64,000 bases of DNA from Planctomycetota bacterium. GTDB lineage: Bacteria > Planctomycetota > Phycisphaerae > UBA1845 > UTPLA1. The position numbers and the translations under genes are program-made. Positions 49,548-57,355 of this stretch are shown one piece after another. The stretch covers positions 1 through 64,000 of the forward strand of contig JAATGM010000028.1 in NCBI GenBank assembly GCA_015654675.1, given 5' to 3'. How positions within the stretch are numbered: position 1 is the stretch's first letter; each line of letters opens with the position of its first letter. Under the pieces are notes generated by a model that made no database searches, had not been told where the DNA came from, and saw nothing but the letters and a program-made list of their open reading frames with translations.

Positions 49548-51794
49548 CTACGCGGACGTCGCCGGACCGTCGCCGGGCGCTGCCGCCGGCCGCCAGCGCC
49601 GCAGCCGCAATGCGTTCAGCACCACCGTCAGCGAGCTGAGCATCATCGCCCCCGCCGCGATCGATGGCGGAAGGATCGCCACCGCCGCCAGCGGAACCAT
49701 CAACACGTTGTAGCCGAACGCCCAGAACAGATTCTCGCGAATGATCCGCGCCGTCGCCCGTGACAACTCCACCGCGTCGGCCACCAGATGCGGCGTCGAG
49801 CCGATCAGGTTGATCGCCGCCGCCTCGGTGGCCACGTCGGCCCCGGTCGCGAACGCCACACCCACGTCCGCCGCCGCCATCGCTGCCGCGTCGTTTACGC
49901 CGTCGTCCACCATCGCCACGCGCCGGCCGGCCGCCCGCAGCTCGCGCACGAATGCCACTTTGTCCGCCGGGCTGGCCGCCGCCCGAACGGTGTGAATGCC
50001 AACCTCGCCCGCCACGTGCTCGGCCGCCGGCGCGGCGTCGCCCGTCAGCAGATAGCTCTCGATCCCCGCCGCGGCCAGCCGCGACACCGCCCCGGCCGAC
50101 GAAGGCCGCAGCTTGTCCGTTAGCTCGATCAATCCGGCGAATCGTCCGTCGACCGCCACGGCCACCCGCTGCGCCCCGGCCGCGATTGCCGGCAACCCTT
50201 CCGCCGGCGGAGCCGCGCCGCGCGAGCCCAGAAACGCCGCCCTACCGACAACGACTGCCGACGAACCCAACCGCGCCACGATCCCGCCGCCCGGGATGCT
50301 TTCGAACTCATCCGGCTCGGCAAGCGCCAGATCATTCCGCCGCGCGTGCGCCACAATCGCCTTCGCAAGCGGATGTGGCGAATACTGCTCAGCCGACGCC
50401 GCCAGCCGGATCAATTCCGGTTCGCTCTCGCCGGCGCCGCCGGTCATCATCACCCGCGACACGATCGGCCGGCCTTCCGTCATCGTTCCCGTCTTGTCCC
50501 ACACGACCGCGTTGATCCGTCCCAACCCCTCCAGCGCCGCCGCGTCGCGCGCCAGAATGCCGCGCAGCGCCGCCACACCGGTCGCCACCGCGATCGCCGT
50601 CGGCGTTGCCAGCCCCATCGCGCACGGACACGCGATTACCAGCGTCGCGATCGCCGCGCTCATGGCGGGCGCGACTGCGCCGGTCCCCTTCACCGCCAGC
50701 CAGCCCAGAAAGGTCGCGATCGAAACCACGATCACGATCGGTGTAAACACCGCCGCCACGCGATCGGCCATCCGCTGCAGCTCGGTCTTGCTCGATTGCG
50801 CGTCGCTCACAAGCTGCATGATCCGCCCGACGGCCGCCGCCGCCCCGGTCTTAGTCGCTCGAACGAGGATCGTCCCGTCGGCCACCAGCGTGCCCGCCAG
50901 CACCGCGTCGCCCGCCTTCCGCCGTACCGGCAGCGGCTCGCCCGTCATCAAGCTCTCGTCGACCTCGGCCGTCCCCTCGACCACGACGCCGTCGGCCGCG
51001 ATCGCCGAATGCGGCGGGATCGAAACCAGGTCACCCACGACGATCTCAGCCGACGAAACCTCCACAAGCTGATCGCCGCGCCGCACCAATGCCGTCCGCG
51101 GTGCACGCCGCGCCAGCGCCGCAACAGCCGCCGACGTCCGTCCCTTCGCCTTCGTCTCGAGGTATCGCCCGACCGCCACCAGCGTCAGGATGATCGCTGC
51201 CGCGTGAAAATGGATGAACTCGGGTCGCATCGCGAACGTCCCGTAGATACTGCTGACGTACGCCACACTCACGCCCAGCGCCACCAGCAGGTCCATGTTG
51301 CCGCTGCGATGCCACAGCGCCCGCGCCCCGCCCGCCAGAATCGGCCCGCCGGCCGGTCCGGCCAACATCAGCGTGAGCAGCAGCCCCTCGATCAGTCGCC
51401 AGCCGAACTCGCCCGCTTTGTGCGTCGCCTGCAGCGAGTGCCCGAAGTGATCGAGAACCAGAATCGGCAGCGTCAGCCCGATCGCCAGGACCATGGCCTG
51501 CCGCTGCCGCCGAAGCTGCTCGCGCCGCCGCGGATCTTCCTGATCGGCCGCCAGGTCGCGCTGCGCCGGCAGCACCTCGGCGTCGTAGCCGGTTGCGCGC
51601 ACGGCTTCGATCATCTTGCCCTTGTCGGCCCCGGGTCCGGCCCGCACGCGCGCCGATTCGCCCAGCAGGTTGACGCTCACGTCGGTCACGCCCGGCGCGG
51701 AGCGCAGCGCCTTGTCCACCCGCGCAACGCACGCGCCGCAGGTCATGCCGTGAATCTGAAGATCAATCGCTTGTTCGGCCGGGGGAGTGTTCAT
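49548..51794 (-). CDS. copA: Copper-translocating P1B-type ATPase
   Basis: A 748-residue copper exporter. It has one N-terminal heavy-metal domain (GMTCGACV), the TM CPC motif (ACPCAMGLATP, about residue 389), the phosphorylation site DKTGTMTEG (Asp433) and the C-terminal ATP-binding GDGVND-like VDDGVNDAAAMA. The start overlaps the CopZ stop (ATGA). The copZ, copA and nucleoside hydrolase genes form one minus-strand unit. Confidence 0.93.
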   Translation of the reverse strand: MNTPPAEQAIDLQIHGMTCGACVARVDKALRSAPGVTDVSVNLLGESARVRAGPGADKGKMIEAVRATGYDAEVLPAQRDLAADQEDPRRREQLRRQRQAMVLAIGLTLPILVLDHFGHSLQATHKAGEFGWRLIEGLLLTLMLAGPAGGPILAGGARALWHRSGNMDLLVALGVSVAYVSSIYGTFAMRPEFIHFHAAAIILTLVAVGRYLETKAKGRTSAAVAALARRAPRTALVRRGDQLVEVSSAEIVVGDLVSIPPHSAIAADGVVVEGTAEVDESLMTGEPLPVRRKAGDAVLAGTLVADGTILVRATKTGAAAAVGRIMQLVSDAQSSKTELQRMADRVAAVFTPIVIVVSIATFLGWLAVKGTGAVAPAMSAAIATLVIACPCAMGLATPTAIAVATGVAALRGILARDAAALEGLGRINAVVWDKTGTMTEGRPIVSRVMMTGGAGESEPELIRLAASAEQYSPHPLAKAIVAHARRNDLALAEPDEFESIPGGGIVARLGSSAVVVGRAAFLGSRGAAPPAEGLPAIAAGAQRVAVAVDGRFAGLIELTDKLRPSSAGAVSRLAAAGIESYLLTGDAAPAAEHVAGEVGIHTVRAAASPADKVAFVRELRAAGRRVAMVDDGVNDAAAMAAADVGVAFATGADVATEAAAINLIGSTPHLVADAVELSRATARIIRENLFWAFGYNVLMVPLAAVAILPPSIAAGAMMLSSLTVVLNALRLRRWRPAAAPGDGPATSA

Positions 51795-52027
51795 TCGACC
51801 GCTTCGGTCGCGGCCGACTTCTTGAAGCCGCCGATGGTATAGCCGGCCGATTTGACAGCTTCGATGATCGCAGGAACCTTCGCGACGGCTTCGTCGAACA
51901 CGACCGACGCGGAACCGACCGCCACATCGGCCTGCTTAACACCCGGAACAGCGCGGACGCCCTTGCTCACGCTCGCTACGCAGTGCGCGCAGATCATGCC
52001 GCCGATGCTCAGATCGATGCGTGTCAC
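51791..52027 (-). CDS. copZ: CopZ-like copper chaperone (heavy-metal domain protein)
   Basis: A 78-residue HMA-domain protein with IGGMICAHC as metal-binding loop (the usual TC replaced by IC) and VPGVKQADVAVGSASVVFDEAV as the conserved strand-helix. It delivers copper to CopA. GTG 52027 overlaps the stop of the upstream nucleoside hydrolase (GTGA) and has AAGGAA 9 bases upstream; an upstream ATG at 52051 would run into that gene. Confidence 0.85.
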   Translation of the reverse strand: MTRIDLSIGGMICAHCVASVSKGVRAVPGVKQADVAVGSASVVFDEAVAKVPAIIEAVKSAGYTIGGFKKSAATEAVE

Positions 52028-52950
52028 GTCACAAATTCCTTTTCCTCGCACAGGCGTTCGAGCATGTTTTCGAGGAAGTCCACCGCGTTGATGGCGGTCA
52101 GCACATCCACCTGCGGCCCGCCGTGGGCCAGCGTCGGCCGCGACTGGCCGGGGTGCTCGCCCGCTGTCGCGACCTCCACGGTCATCTGCGTTCGAACAAA
52201 CAAGTCCGGCCAGATCATAGCGCCGACCGCGAGGGCGTCGTGCACGATGAAGCGTCCCTTGCCGGCCTCGCTCGAATGCTGCATGGGAAATGCCATGATC
52301 TTCGCGAGAAACTCGCCGGCGCGGGTCTCGCTGGCGGCGAAATGCGCCAGGTTCGATTCATCGAGCGTGACGAACTTTGTGACATCCAGCGGGACGAGCG
52401 AAATCGGCAGGCCCGACGTCAGCACGGCGGCGGCGGCGGCCGGGTCACGATAGAAATTGAATTCCGCAACGCCGCGGATGTTGCCTTTGCACCACAGCGC
52501 GCCGCCCATGATGTAAATGTGCTTGATGCGCTTGCGGGCCGTCTTGTCGTCGCGGAGCACGGCGGCGAGCGTCGTCAGCGGGCCGATGGCGACAATATTC
52601 AGTTCGCCGCTACCGGATAGAAACTCGCCGTACGCGTCGCGATAGCCGCGGACTTCGACCTCGCCCGACTCCGGAATGCCGCAATCGCCCAGCCCATCCA
52701 TGCCGAAGACATGCGTCGCGTCGTGCAGCCCGGGGCCTTGCTGATCGAGCCCGCGCCCGACCACGGGCCAATGCCCCGGCCGAATCGCATGCAGCAGTCG
52801 CGCGATGTTCTTCGTGGCCTGTTCAAGCGGCACATTGCCGCCGGTCGAGACAAGTGCGCGGAGGTCGAGCTCGGGCGAGGCAAGCGCCAGAGCAATGGCG
52901 ACGGCATCGTCGACGCCCATGTCGGTATCAATCAGCAGCGGAATTGGCAT
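52024..52950 (-). CDS. Inosine-uridine-type nucleoside hydrolase
   Basis: A 308-residue nucleoside hydrolase. The Ca-binding motif [17 protein letters not shown] at the N-terminus and the later [15 protein letters not shown], plus the C-terminal [10 protein letters not shown], are diagnostic. It releases ribose from nucleosides. The start at 52950 precedes the motif. It is translationally coupled to copZ (GTGA), an unexplained combination. Confidence 0.9.
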   Translation of the reverse strand: MPIPLLIDTDMGVDDAVAIALALASPELDLRALVSTGGNVPLEQATKNIARLLHAIRPGHWPVVGRGLDQQGPGLHDATHVFGMDGLGDCGIPESGEVEVRGYRDAYGEFLSGSGELNIVAIGPLTTLAAVLRDDKTARKRIKHIYIMGGALWCKGNIRGVAEFNFYRDPAAAAAVLTSGLPISLVPLDVTKFVTLDESNLAHFAASETRAGEFLAKIMAFPMQHSSEAGKGRFIVHDALAVGAMIWPDLFVRTQMTVEVATAGEHPGQSRPTLAHGGPQVDVLTAINAVDFLENMLERLCEEKEFVT

Positions 52951-53009
52951 AGGGTTCTCGTCCGCGACGCTCCCATTGTCGACGCGGCGCGAGGCGCGGT
53001 CAAACCGCG

Positions 53010-53516
53010 TCAGGGTTTGTCCGAGACTTCCCAGCGCCCGCCGGGGCTGCGGACAAACGTGAGTTGCTTCCCGCGCCGGCCAGTCAGCTCGAACGCCTGC
53101 TCGTCGATCGTCAGGTTCCACGGGCCGCGCTCGGCCGAGCCGGTCGGGAGTTTCGTCAGGTCGAGCCGCAGGATCCGAATGTTGTCCGACTTGATGCGAA
53201 GCCGGTTGCCATCGGTGACGGTGGCCTTAATGGTGGCGTCGAGATCGGGGTCCGAGACGTCGGTCACGTTGGCCCAATCCGGGCCGCGGGGCCGCGCCGG
53301 CGATTTCGGTTTGGGAGTCTCGTCGGGCGGAGGCAGCGGCGGCTTTTCAGCGCGGGCCGAGGTCACCGGTGGGTTGGCGGGGGCAGACGTGGCCGGGGCG
53401 GAGGTCGAGGTCGGCTTCGTCGGCAGAGGCCCGGCCGACTTCTTCTCGCAGCCGGCGACGAAGAGCGCGATGGCCGCGCCCGCAATGATCCAACAGCAGT
53501 TCTGTTTGACCGTCAT
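53010..53516 (-). CDS. Small lipoprotein, unknown function
   Basis: A 168-residue lipoprotein (lipobox LFVAGC) with a Pro/Ala/Ser spacer and a 90-residue C-terminal domain of beta character ([38 protein letters not shown]). No family was recognised. It is divergent from hslV with a shared intergenic region of 37 bases. Confidence 0.65.
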   Translation of the reverse strand: MTVKQNCCWIIAGAAIALFVAGCEKKSAGPLPTKPTSTSAPATSAPANPPVTSARAEKPPLPPPDETPKPKSPARPRGPDWANVTDVSDPDLDATIKATVTDGNRLRIKSDNIRILRLDLTKLPTGSAERGPWNLTIDEQAFELTGRRGKQLTFVRSPGGRWEVSDKP

Positions 53517-53553
53517 GCTTGCTCAAAGGATGATACAACGATCGAGGAGTTCG

Positions 53554-54111
53554 GTGGCTAAGAATCGCAGAGATATGGACCAGCGCATACGATCGACAAC
53601 GATTCTGACCGTGCGGCGTGACGGAAAGGTGGCCCTCGGCGGCGACGGCCAGGTCACCCTCGGCGATGCGATCGTGAAGAGCGACGCAAAAAAAGTCCGC
53701 CGCCTGGGCGACGGCAAGGTGCTGGTGGGTTTCGCCGGCTCCGCCGCCGATGCCTTCGCTCTGCTGGAGCGATTCGAATCAAAGCTGGAGCAGTTCAAGG
53801 GCAGCACGCGACGTGCGGCCATTGAACTGGCCAAGGAATGGCGGACCGATCGCGCCCTGCGCCGGCTGGAGTCGATGCTGCTGGTGGCCGACGCGGAGGT
53901 GTCGCTCATGATCGGCGGCAGCGGCGACGTGATCGAACCGACCGACGGCATCCTCGCCATCGGCTCGGGCGGCTCGCTGGCGCTCGCGGCGGCGCGGGCA
54001 CTGGTGGCACACTCGACGCTGCCGGCCAAGCGCATCGTGGAAGAATCACTTCGAATCGCCGGTGCGATCAACATCTACGCCAACCAGAACATTGTCGTTG
54101 ACGAACTCTAG
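53554..54111 (+). CDS. hslV: HslV (ClpQ) protease subunit, propeptide form
   Basis: A 185-residue threonine protease of the HslUV complex. The catalytic Thr is the first of [23 protein letters not shown] after a short propeptide [31 protein letters not shown] and [15 protein letters not shown] are conserved. GTG 53554 was chosen because GAGGAG is 4-5 bases upstream; ATG 53575 would give a shorter propeptide. The HslU ATPase is not in the window. Confidence 0.85.
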   Translation: MAKNRRDMDQRIRSTTILTVRRDGKVALGGDGQVTLGDAIVKSDAKKVRRLGDGKVLVGFAGSAADAFALLERFESKLEQFKGSTRRAAIELAKEWRTDRALRRLESMLLVADAEVSLMIGGSGDVIEPTDGILAIGSGGSLALAAARALVAHSTLPAKRIVEESLRIAGAINIYANQNIVVDEL

Positions 54112-54137
54112 CGGCCGGGCCGCCGGAGGATGCTCCC

Positions 54138-54554
54138 ATGGACGCAGCCAGAGCAGAAATCGTCGAGCAGAGCTTAATGCGCTGCCTGAAGCATGACGCG
54201 GCCCGCAAGGAGTTCATGGACGCCTTCTACGATGAATTTCTCGCGAGCGACCCCCGCATCCGCGCCAAATTCGTCAAGACCCACATGCACCGTCAAAAGG
54301 AGATGCTCCGAGCCGGACTGGTAAGGCTCATCATGTTCGCCAGCGGCTCGGCCTCGGGAAGGGCGACAGTGGACGATCTTGCAAAGCTCCACAGCCGCAA
54401 CTACTTCAACATCGAGCCGGATATGTACGATCAATGGCTGCGCAGTCTGCTCACCTGCGTCCGGCAATACGATCGGCAATTCGATTCCGCTCTCGAAAAG
54501 CTATGGATCGAACTGTTTACCGAAGGCATCGCCGTGATGAAAAAGGCGTACTAA
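54138..54554 (+). CDS. Single-domain globin
   Basis: A 138-residue all-helical protein of the globin fold. FMDAFYDEFLASDPRIRAKF resembles the A-B helices and LAKLHSRNYFNI holds the proximal histidine (His85). No reductase domain follows. GGAGG is close to the ATG. A role in oxygen or NO sensing or detoxification is inferred. Placement after hslV is unexplained. Confidence 0.8.
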   Translation: MDAARAEIVEQSLMRCLKHDAARKEFMDAFYDEFLASDPRIRAKFVKTHMHRQKEMLRAGLVRLIMFASGSASGRATVDDLAKLHSRNYFNIEPDMYDQWLRSLLTCVRQYDRQFDSALEKLWIELFTEGIAVMKKAY

Positions 54555-54557
54555 CCC

Positions 54558-55346
54558 TTACATCAACCCCCGCGTCGCCCCGCCGTCCACTGCGATTGTC
54601 GCTCCCGTGATGAAGCTGGCCTTCTGGCTCGCCAGAAATGCGACCACAGCACCGAGCTCGGCCGGGTCGCCCATGCGCTTGAGCGGAATGGCCGCTGTCA
54701 TCTCGGCCAGCACCTGGTCACGCGATTTGCCGCCGGTGCTGCGCGATTCGACCAGCTCGTCCATGCGATCGGTGCGATGGATGCCCGGGCAGACGTTGTT
54801 GACCAGAATGTTGTCCGCCGCCAGCTCCACTGAGAGCGTCTTCGCAAAGCCGATGACCGCCGGCCGCACCGTGTTCGACAGCATCAACCCGTCGATCGGC
54901 TGCTTGGCCGAAATGCTGGTAATGTTGATGATGCGTCCCCAGCGATTGGCCTTCATGAACGGCAGCACTTCGCGAACCAGCCGCACGACGTTCATCAACG
55001 TCGATTGAAACGCGGCCAGAAACTTCGCGTCATCCAGCGTCTCAAACGGACCGGGGCTCGGACCGCCGGTGTTGGTGATGAGAATGTCGACCCGGCCGAA
55101 TCGAGCGACGGTCTGCTCCACCAACCTTTGGCAGTCGTCGGCCCGCGTCACGTCGCAGGCGATGCCCAGCGTCTGCACGCCGTGCTTGAGGGCAATCTCG
55201 TCGGCCGCCCGCGCCAGCGTATCGGCTGAGCGCGCGGCCAGCGCGATCCGCGCCCCGTCGGCGGCCAGCGCTTCGGCGCAGGCGCGGCCCAGGCCTTTGC
55301 TGGCGCCGATGACGATCGCCACTTTGTCTTCAATGCCCAGATCCGT
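54558..55346 (-). CDS. Short-chain dehydrogenase/reductase, ACG start
   Basis: A 262-residue SDR. Cofactor motif GASKGLGRA, the NNAG-like TNTGGP, a catalytic Ser in TSISAK (without the usual YxxxK; SNTVRPAVIGFAKTL replaces it) and the C-terminal FITGATIAVDGG. The lack of Tyr makes its activity uncertain. The family start MDLGxxDK aligns with TDLGIEDK, whose Thr codon is ACG at 55344-55346, with AGGAG 7 bases upstream. The only other in-frame ATG is at 55697, inside the next gene. It follows the GHMP kinase by 46 bases. Confidence 0.82.
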   Translation of the reverse strand, partial: TDLGIEDKVAIVIGASKGLGRACAEALAADGARIALAARSADTLARAADEIALKHGVQTLGIACDVTRADDCQRLVEQTVARFGRVDILITNTGGPSPGPFETLDDAKFLAAFQSTLMNVVRLVREVLPFMKANRWGRIINITSISAKQPIDGLMLSNTVRPAVIGFAKTLSVELAADNILVNNVCPGIHRTDRMDELVESRSTGGKSRDQVLAEMTAAIPLKRMGDPAELGAVVAFLASQKASFITGATIAVDGGATRGLM

Positions 55347-55392
55347 GGGAATACTCCTGGAAAATGTCGAGCGGCAAACGGAAGCGTGTGTC

Positions 55393-56820
55393 TCAGCCGG
55401 CGACGGCTTCGGCCAGCGGCTTCGCGCCAAAGCGGGCCGCGCCCGATGCGGCGCCACGAAAGACGCGAATGCGCCGCTCGGTCCGCTTCGATAGATCGCC
55501 CAGCAGCAGGGCCAGCGCGTCGTGGCACTCGTGCGTATCGCGCATGAGGACAACGACTCCGCCCCCGGTGCCAAAGCCGGTCGACTTGGCCCCGAAGAAA
55601 CCGCGTGTCGGGCCGCGCTCGCGCAGTGCCGCGATGATGAGGTCGGTTTCGAGCGTGCCGACGCCGCAGCGCTGGCTGTGGCTCCAGTGCGAGGCATACA
55701 TCAACTCGCCGGCGGTGGACAGATCAGTGTCCTCGCCCGTTCGCCGCGCCTTCGAAACGAAGCTCGCGAACTCATGCACGCGTTTGTTCTCGTAGATGAT
55801 GTGCTCGGCTCGCGAACGCACCTTGTAAGTCCGGGCCGGATCGACGGCCAGCGTCTCGTGCTTGAGCTTGCCGTGCTTCTCGCCGAACGCCTTGCCCGTC
55901 AGCTTGGTTGGCATGCGATTGCGGAACCGCTCGACGAAATCGGCCGGCGTAATTCCCGCCAGGTGGTTCGCGTCAATGTTGTCTTTGCGACCGTCGGCCT
56001 TGATCAGATCGCGGATAATCGCGTGGCCCATCATCGCGGCCACGCGCGAGTCATAGTGTCGCTGATCGGCCACCGGCCGTCCGACTTCGGCGTCCAGCGC
56101 AGCGATCGTGATTCCTTCGGGCAACTCAAGCGCGCTCGGGCTGGGCTGCGAAGCGGCCCGCAGCAGCAGCAGACTTCCGGGTTCGCCGAGCAGCGCGGCA
56201 AGCGGCACGCGCCGGCTGGGGTCCGGCGAGCCGGCGGCCTCGCAGGCCACGCGACACGCCTCGGCCTTTTTCACCACGTCAAGATTCAGCGCGCACGCGG
56301 CCGAAATCGCCTCGGCCACTGCAGCGGCGATCACGCCGACCAGATCGATCTGCGCATCCAGCGGCCAATCAGACTGAAGGATGACCGTCGCACCCGAGCG
56401 CAGCGCATCCGCCGCGCCCGCCGCAGCGAGTTGCTTGATGAGCAGCAGGATCACCCGCGCGCCCTGCGCATGCAGCGCCGGCGCCGCCCCCAACGGCGCG
56501 AGATCGAGCGACCCGTTCCCGGACAGCACGGCCGGGGCGGCAAAACTGTATTCAATTGGCCGATCGCGGTCGCCCATCCAGCAGATGACGACCTGGCCAT
56601 CAGCCCGCAAAGCTACGGCCGCCGCCACCGCCACGTCGAGCGCGCCCGCGAGCACCAGCCCGCCGCACTCTTCGCCGCAGCCGCCCATGACGTCAACGAC
56701 GGCCGGGGCCCGGGTGACCACGACGGTCTGGGCCGAAGCCGCCTGGGGGCCTAACCATTGGGGTAGCCGCGAGCAGAAACGCTCGACGTCCGTCCGACAT
56801 GCATTTTGAGTCATATGCAT
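55393..56820 (-). CDS. GHMP kinase, galactokinase/L-arabinokinase-like
   Basis: A 475-residue sugar kinase of the GHMP family. Motif 1 is TRAPAVVDVMGGCGEECGG, close to the APGRLDVMGG form of arabinokinase; motif 3 is GFFGAKSTGFGTGGGV. The core contains GVIAAAVAEAIS instead of the usual GSSA-like ATP loop, which is unusual. The exact sugar is unknown. It is on the same strand as the SDR; both could act in a sugar-modification route. Confidence 0.7.
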   Translation of the reverse strand: MHMTQNACRTDVERFCSRLPQWLGPQAASAQTVVVTRAPAVVDVMGGCGEECGGLVLAGALDVAVAAAVALRADGQVVICWMGDRDRPIEYSFAAPAVLSGNGSLDLAPLGAAPALHAQGARVILLLIKQLAAAGAADALRSGATVILQSDWPLDAQIDLVGVIAAAVAEAISAACALNLDVVKKAEACRVACEAAGSPDPSRRVPLAALLGEPGSLLLLRAASQPSPSALELPEGITIAALDAEVGRPVADQRHYDSRVAAMMGHAIIRDLIKADGRKDNIDANHLAGITPADFVERFRNRMPTKLTGKAFGEKHGKLKHETLAVDPARTYKVRSRAEHIIYENKRVHEFASFVSKARRTGEDTDLSTAGELMYASHWSHSQRCGVGTLETDLIIAALRERGPTRGFFGAKSTGFGTGGGVVVLMRDTHECHDALALLLGDLSKRTERRIRVFRGAASGAARFGAKPLAEAVAG

Positions 56821-56862
56821 CGCTGTCCCGCCGCGCCGCGGGCCGAATCGATTGCCGAGGGT

Positions 56863-57264
56863 TTATCCGCAAACTTCTCTCAGGACCGACTCTTCCACAT
56901 AGAAGGGAGTTTCCGATTCGCCGCCGACGGCGAGTGCGATCGCGTCGGAAGGCCTTGAATCGATCTCGACCATTCGCCCATTCTGGCGGATGACGAGTTT
57001 GGCGTAGAAGGTGTGGTCCTTGAGGTCGTGAATCACGATTTTCTCGATCTCGCCGTCCATCTTATCAATCACGTTGGACAACAGGTCGTGTGTCATCGGC
57101 CGCGGCAGTTTCACGTTCTTGATGCGCCGGTCGATGGCGTTGGCCTCGTTGTCTCCAATGACGATCGGAAAGCTGCGCTCCCCGTCCCGCTCCTTGAGGA
57201 CGATGTACTGCTGGTCCGAGTTGTCGTGGATAATGATCCGCGCCAGATCAACGCGAACCTCCAT
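56863..57264 (-). CDS. BFN-domain bifunctional nuclease family protein (DUF151)
   Basis: A 133-residue protein of the bifunctional-nuclease (DUF151) family, starting MEVRVDLARIIIHDN and including QQYIVLKERDGERSFPIVIG, MTHDLLSNVID and IDSRPSDAIALAV, all conserved. GGAGAAG is a few bases before the ATG. In other bacteria the domain has RNase and DNase activity; in this organism the role is unknown. Confidence 0.9.
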   Translation of the reverse strand: MEVRVDLARIIIHDNSDQQYIVLKERDGERSFPIVIGDNEANAIDRRIKNVKLPRPMTHDLLSNVIDKMDGEIEKIVIHDLKDHTFYAKLVIRQNGRMVEIDSRPSDAIALAVGGESETPFYVEESVLREVCG

Positions 57265-57355
57265 GACTTCTTCTCCACAAGCCGCGCCGAGACTAACGCT
57301 CGCGCCGCGGCGCTGTCAAGCCGGGGTAATTCCCGCGCGTCCAAACGCGCGGGCG

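Noticed and set aside
55350-55697. Long N-terminal extension of the SDR from ATG 55697
   Set aside because: The extension is antisense-like Arg/Ser-rich sequence that runs through the GHMP kinase gene in another frame.
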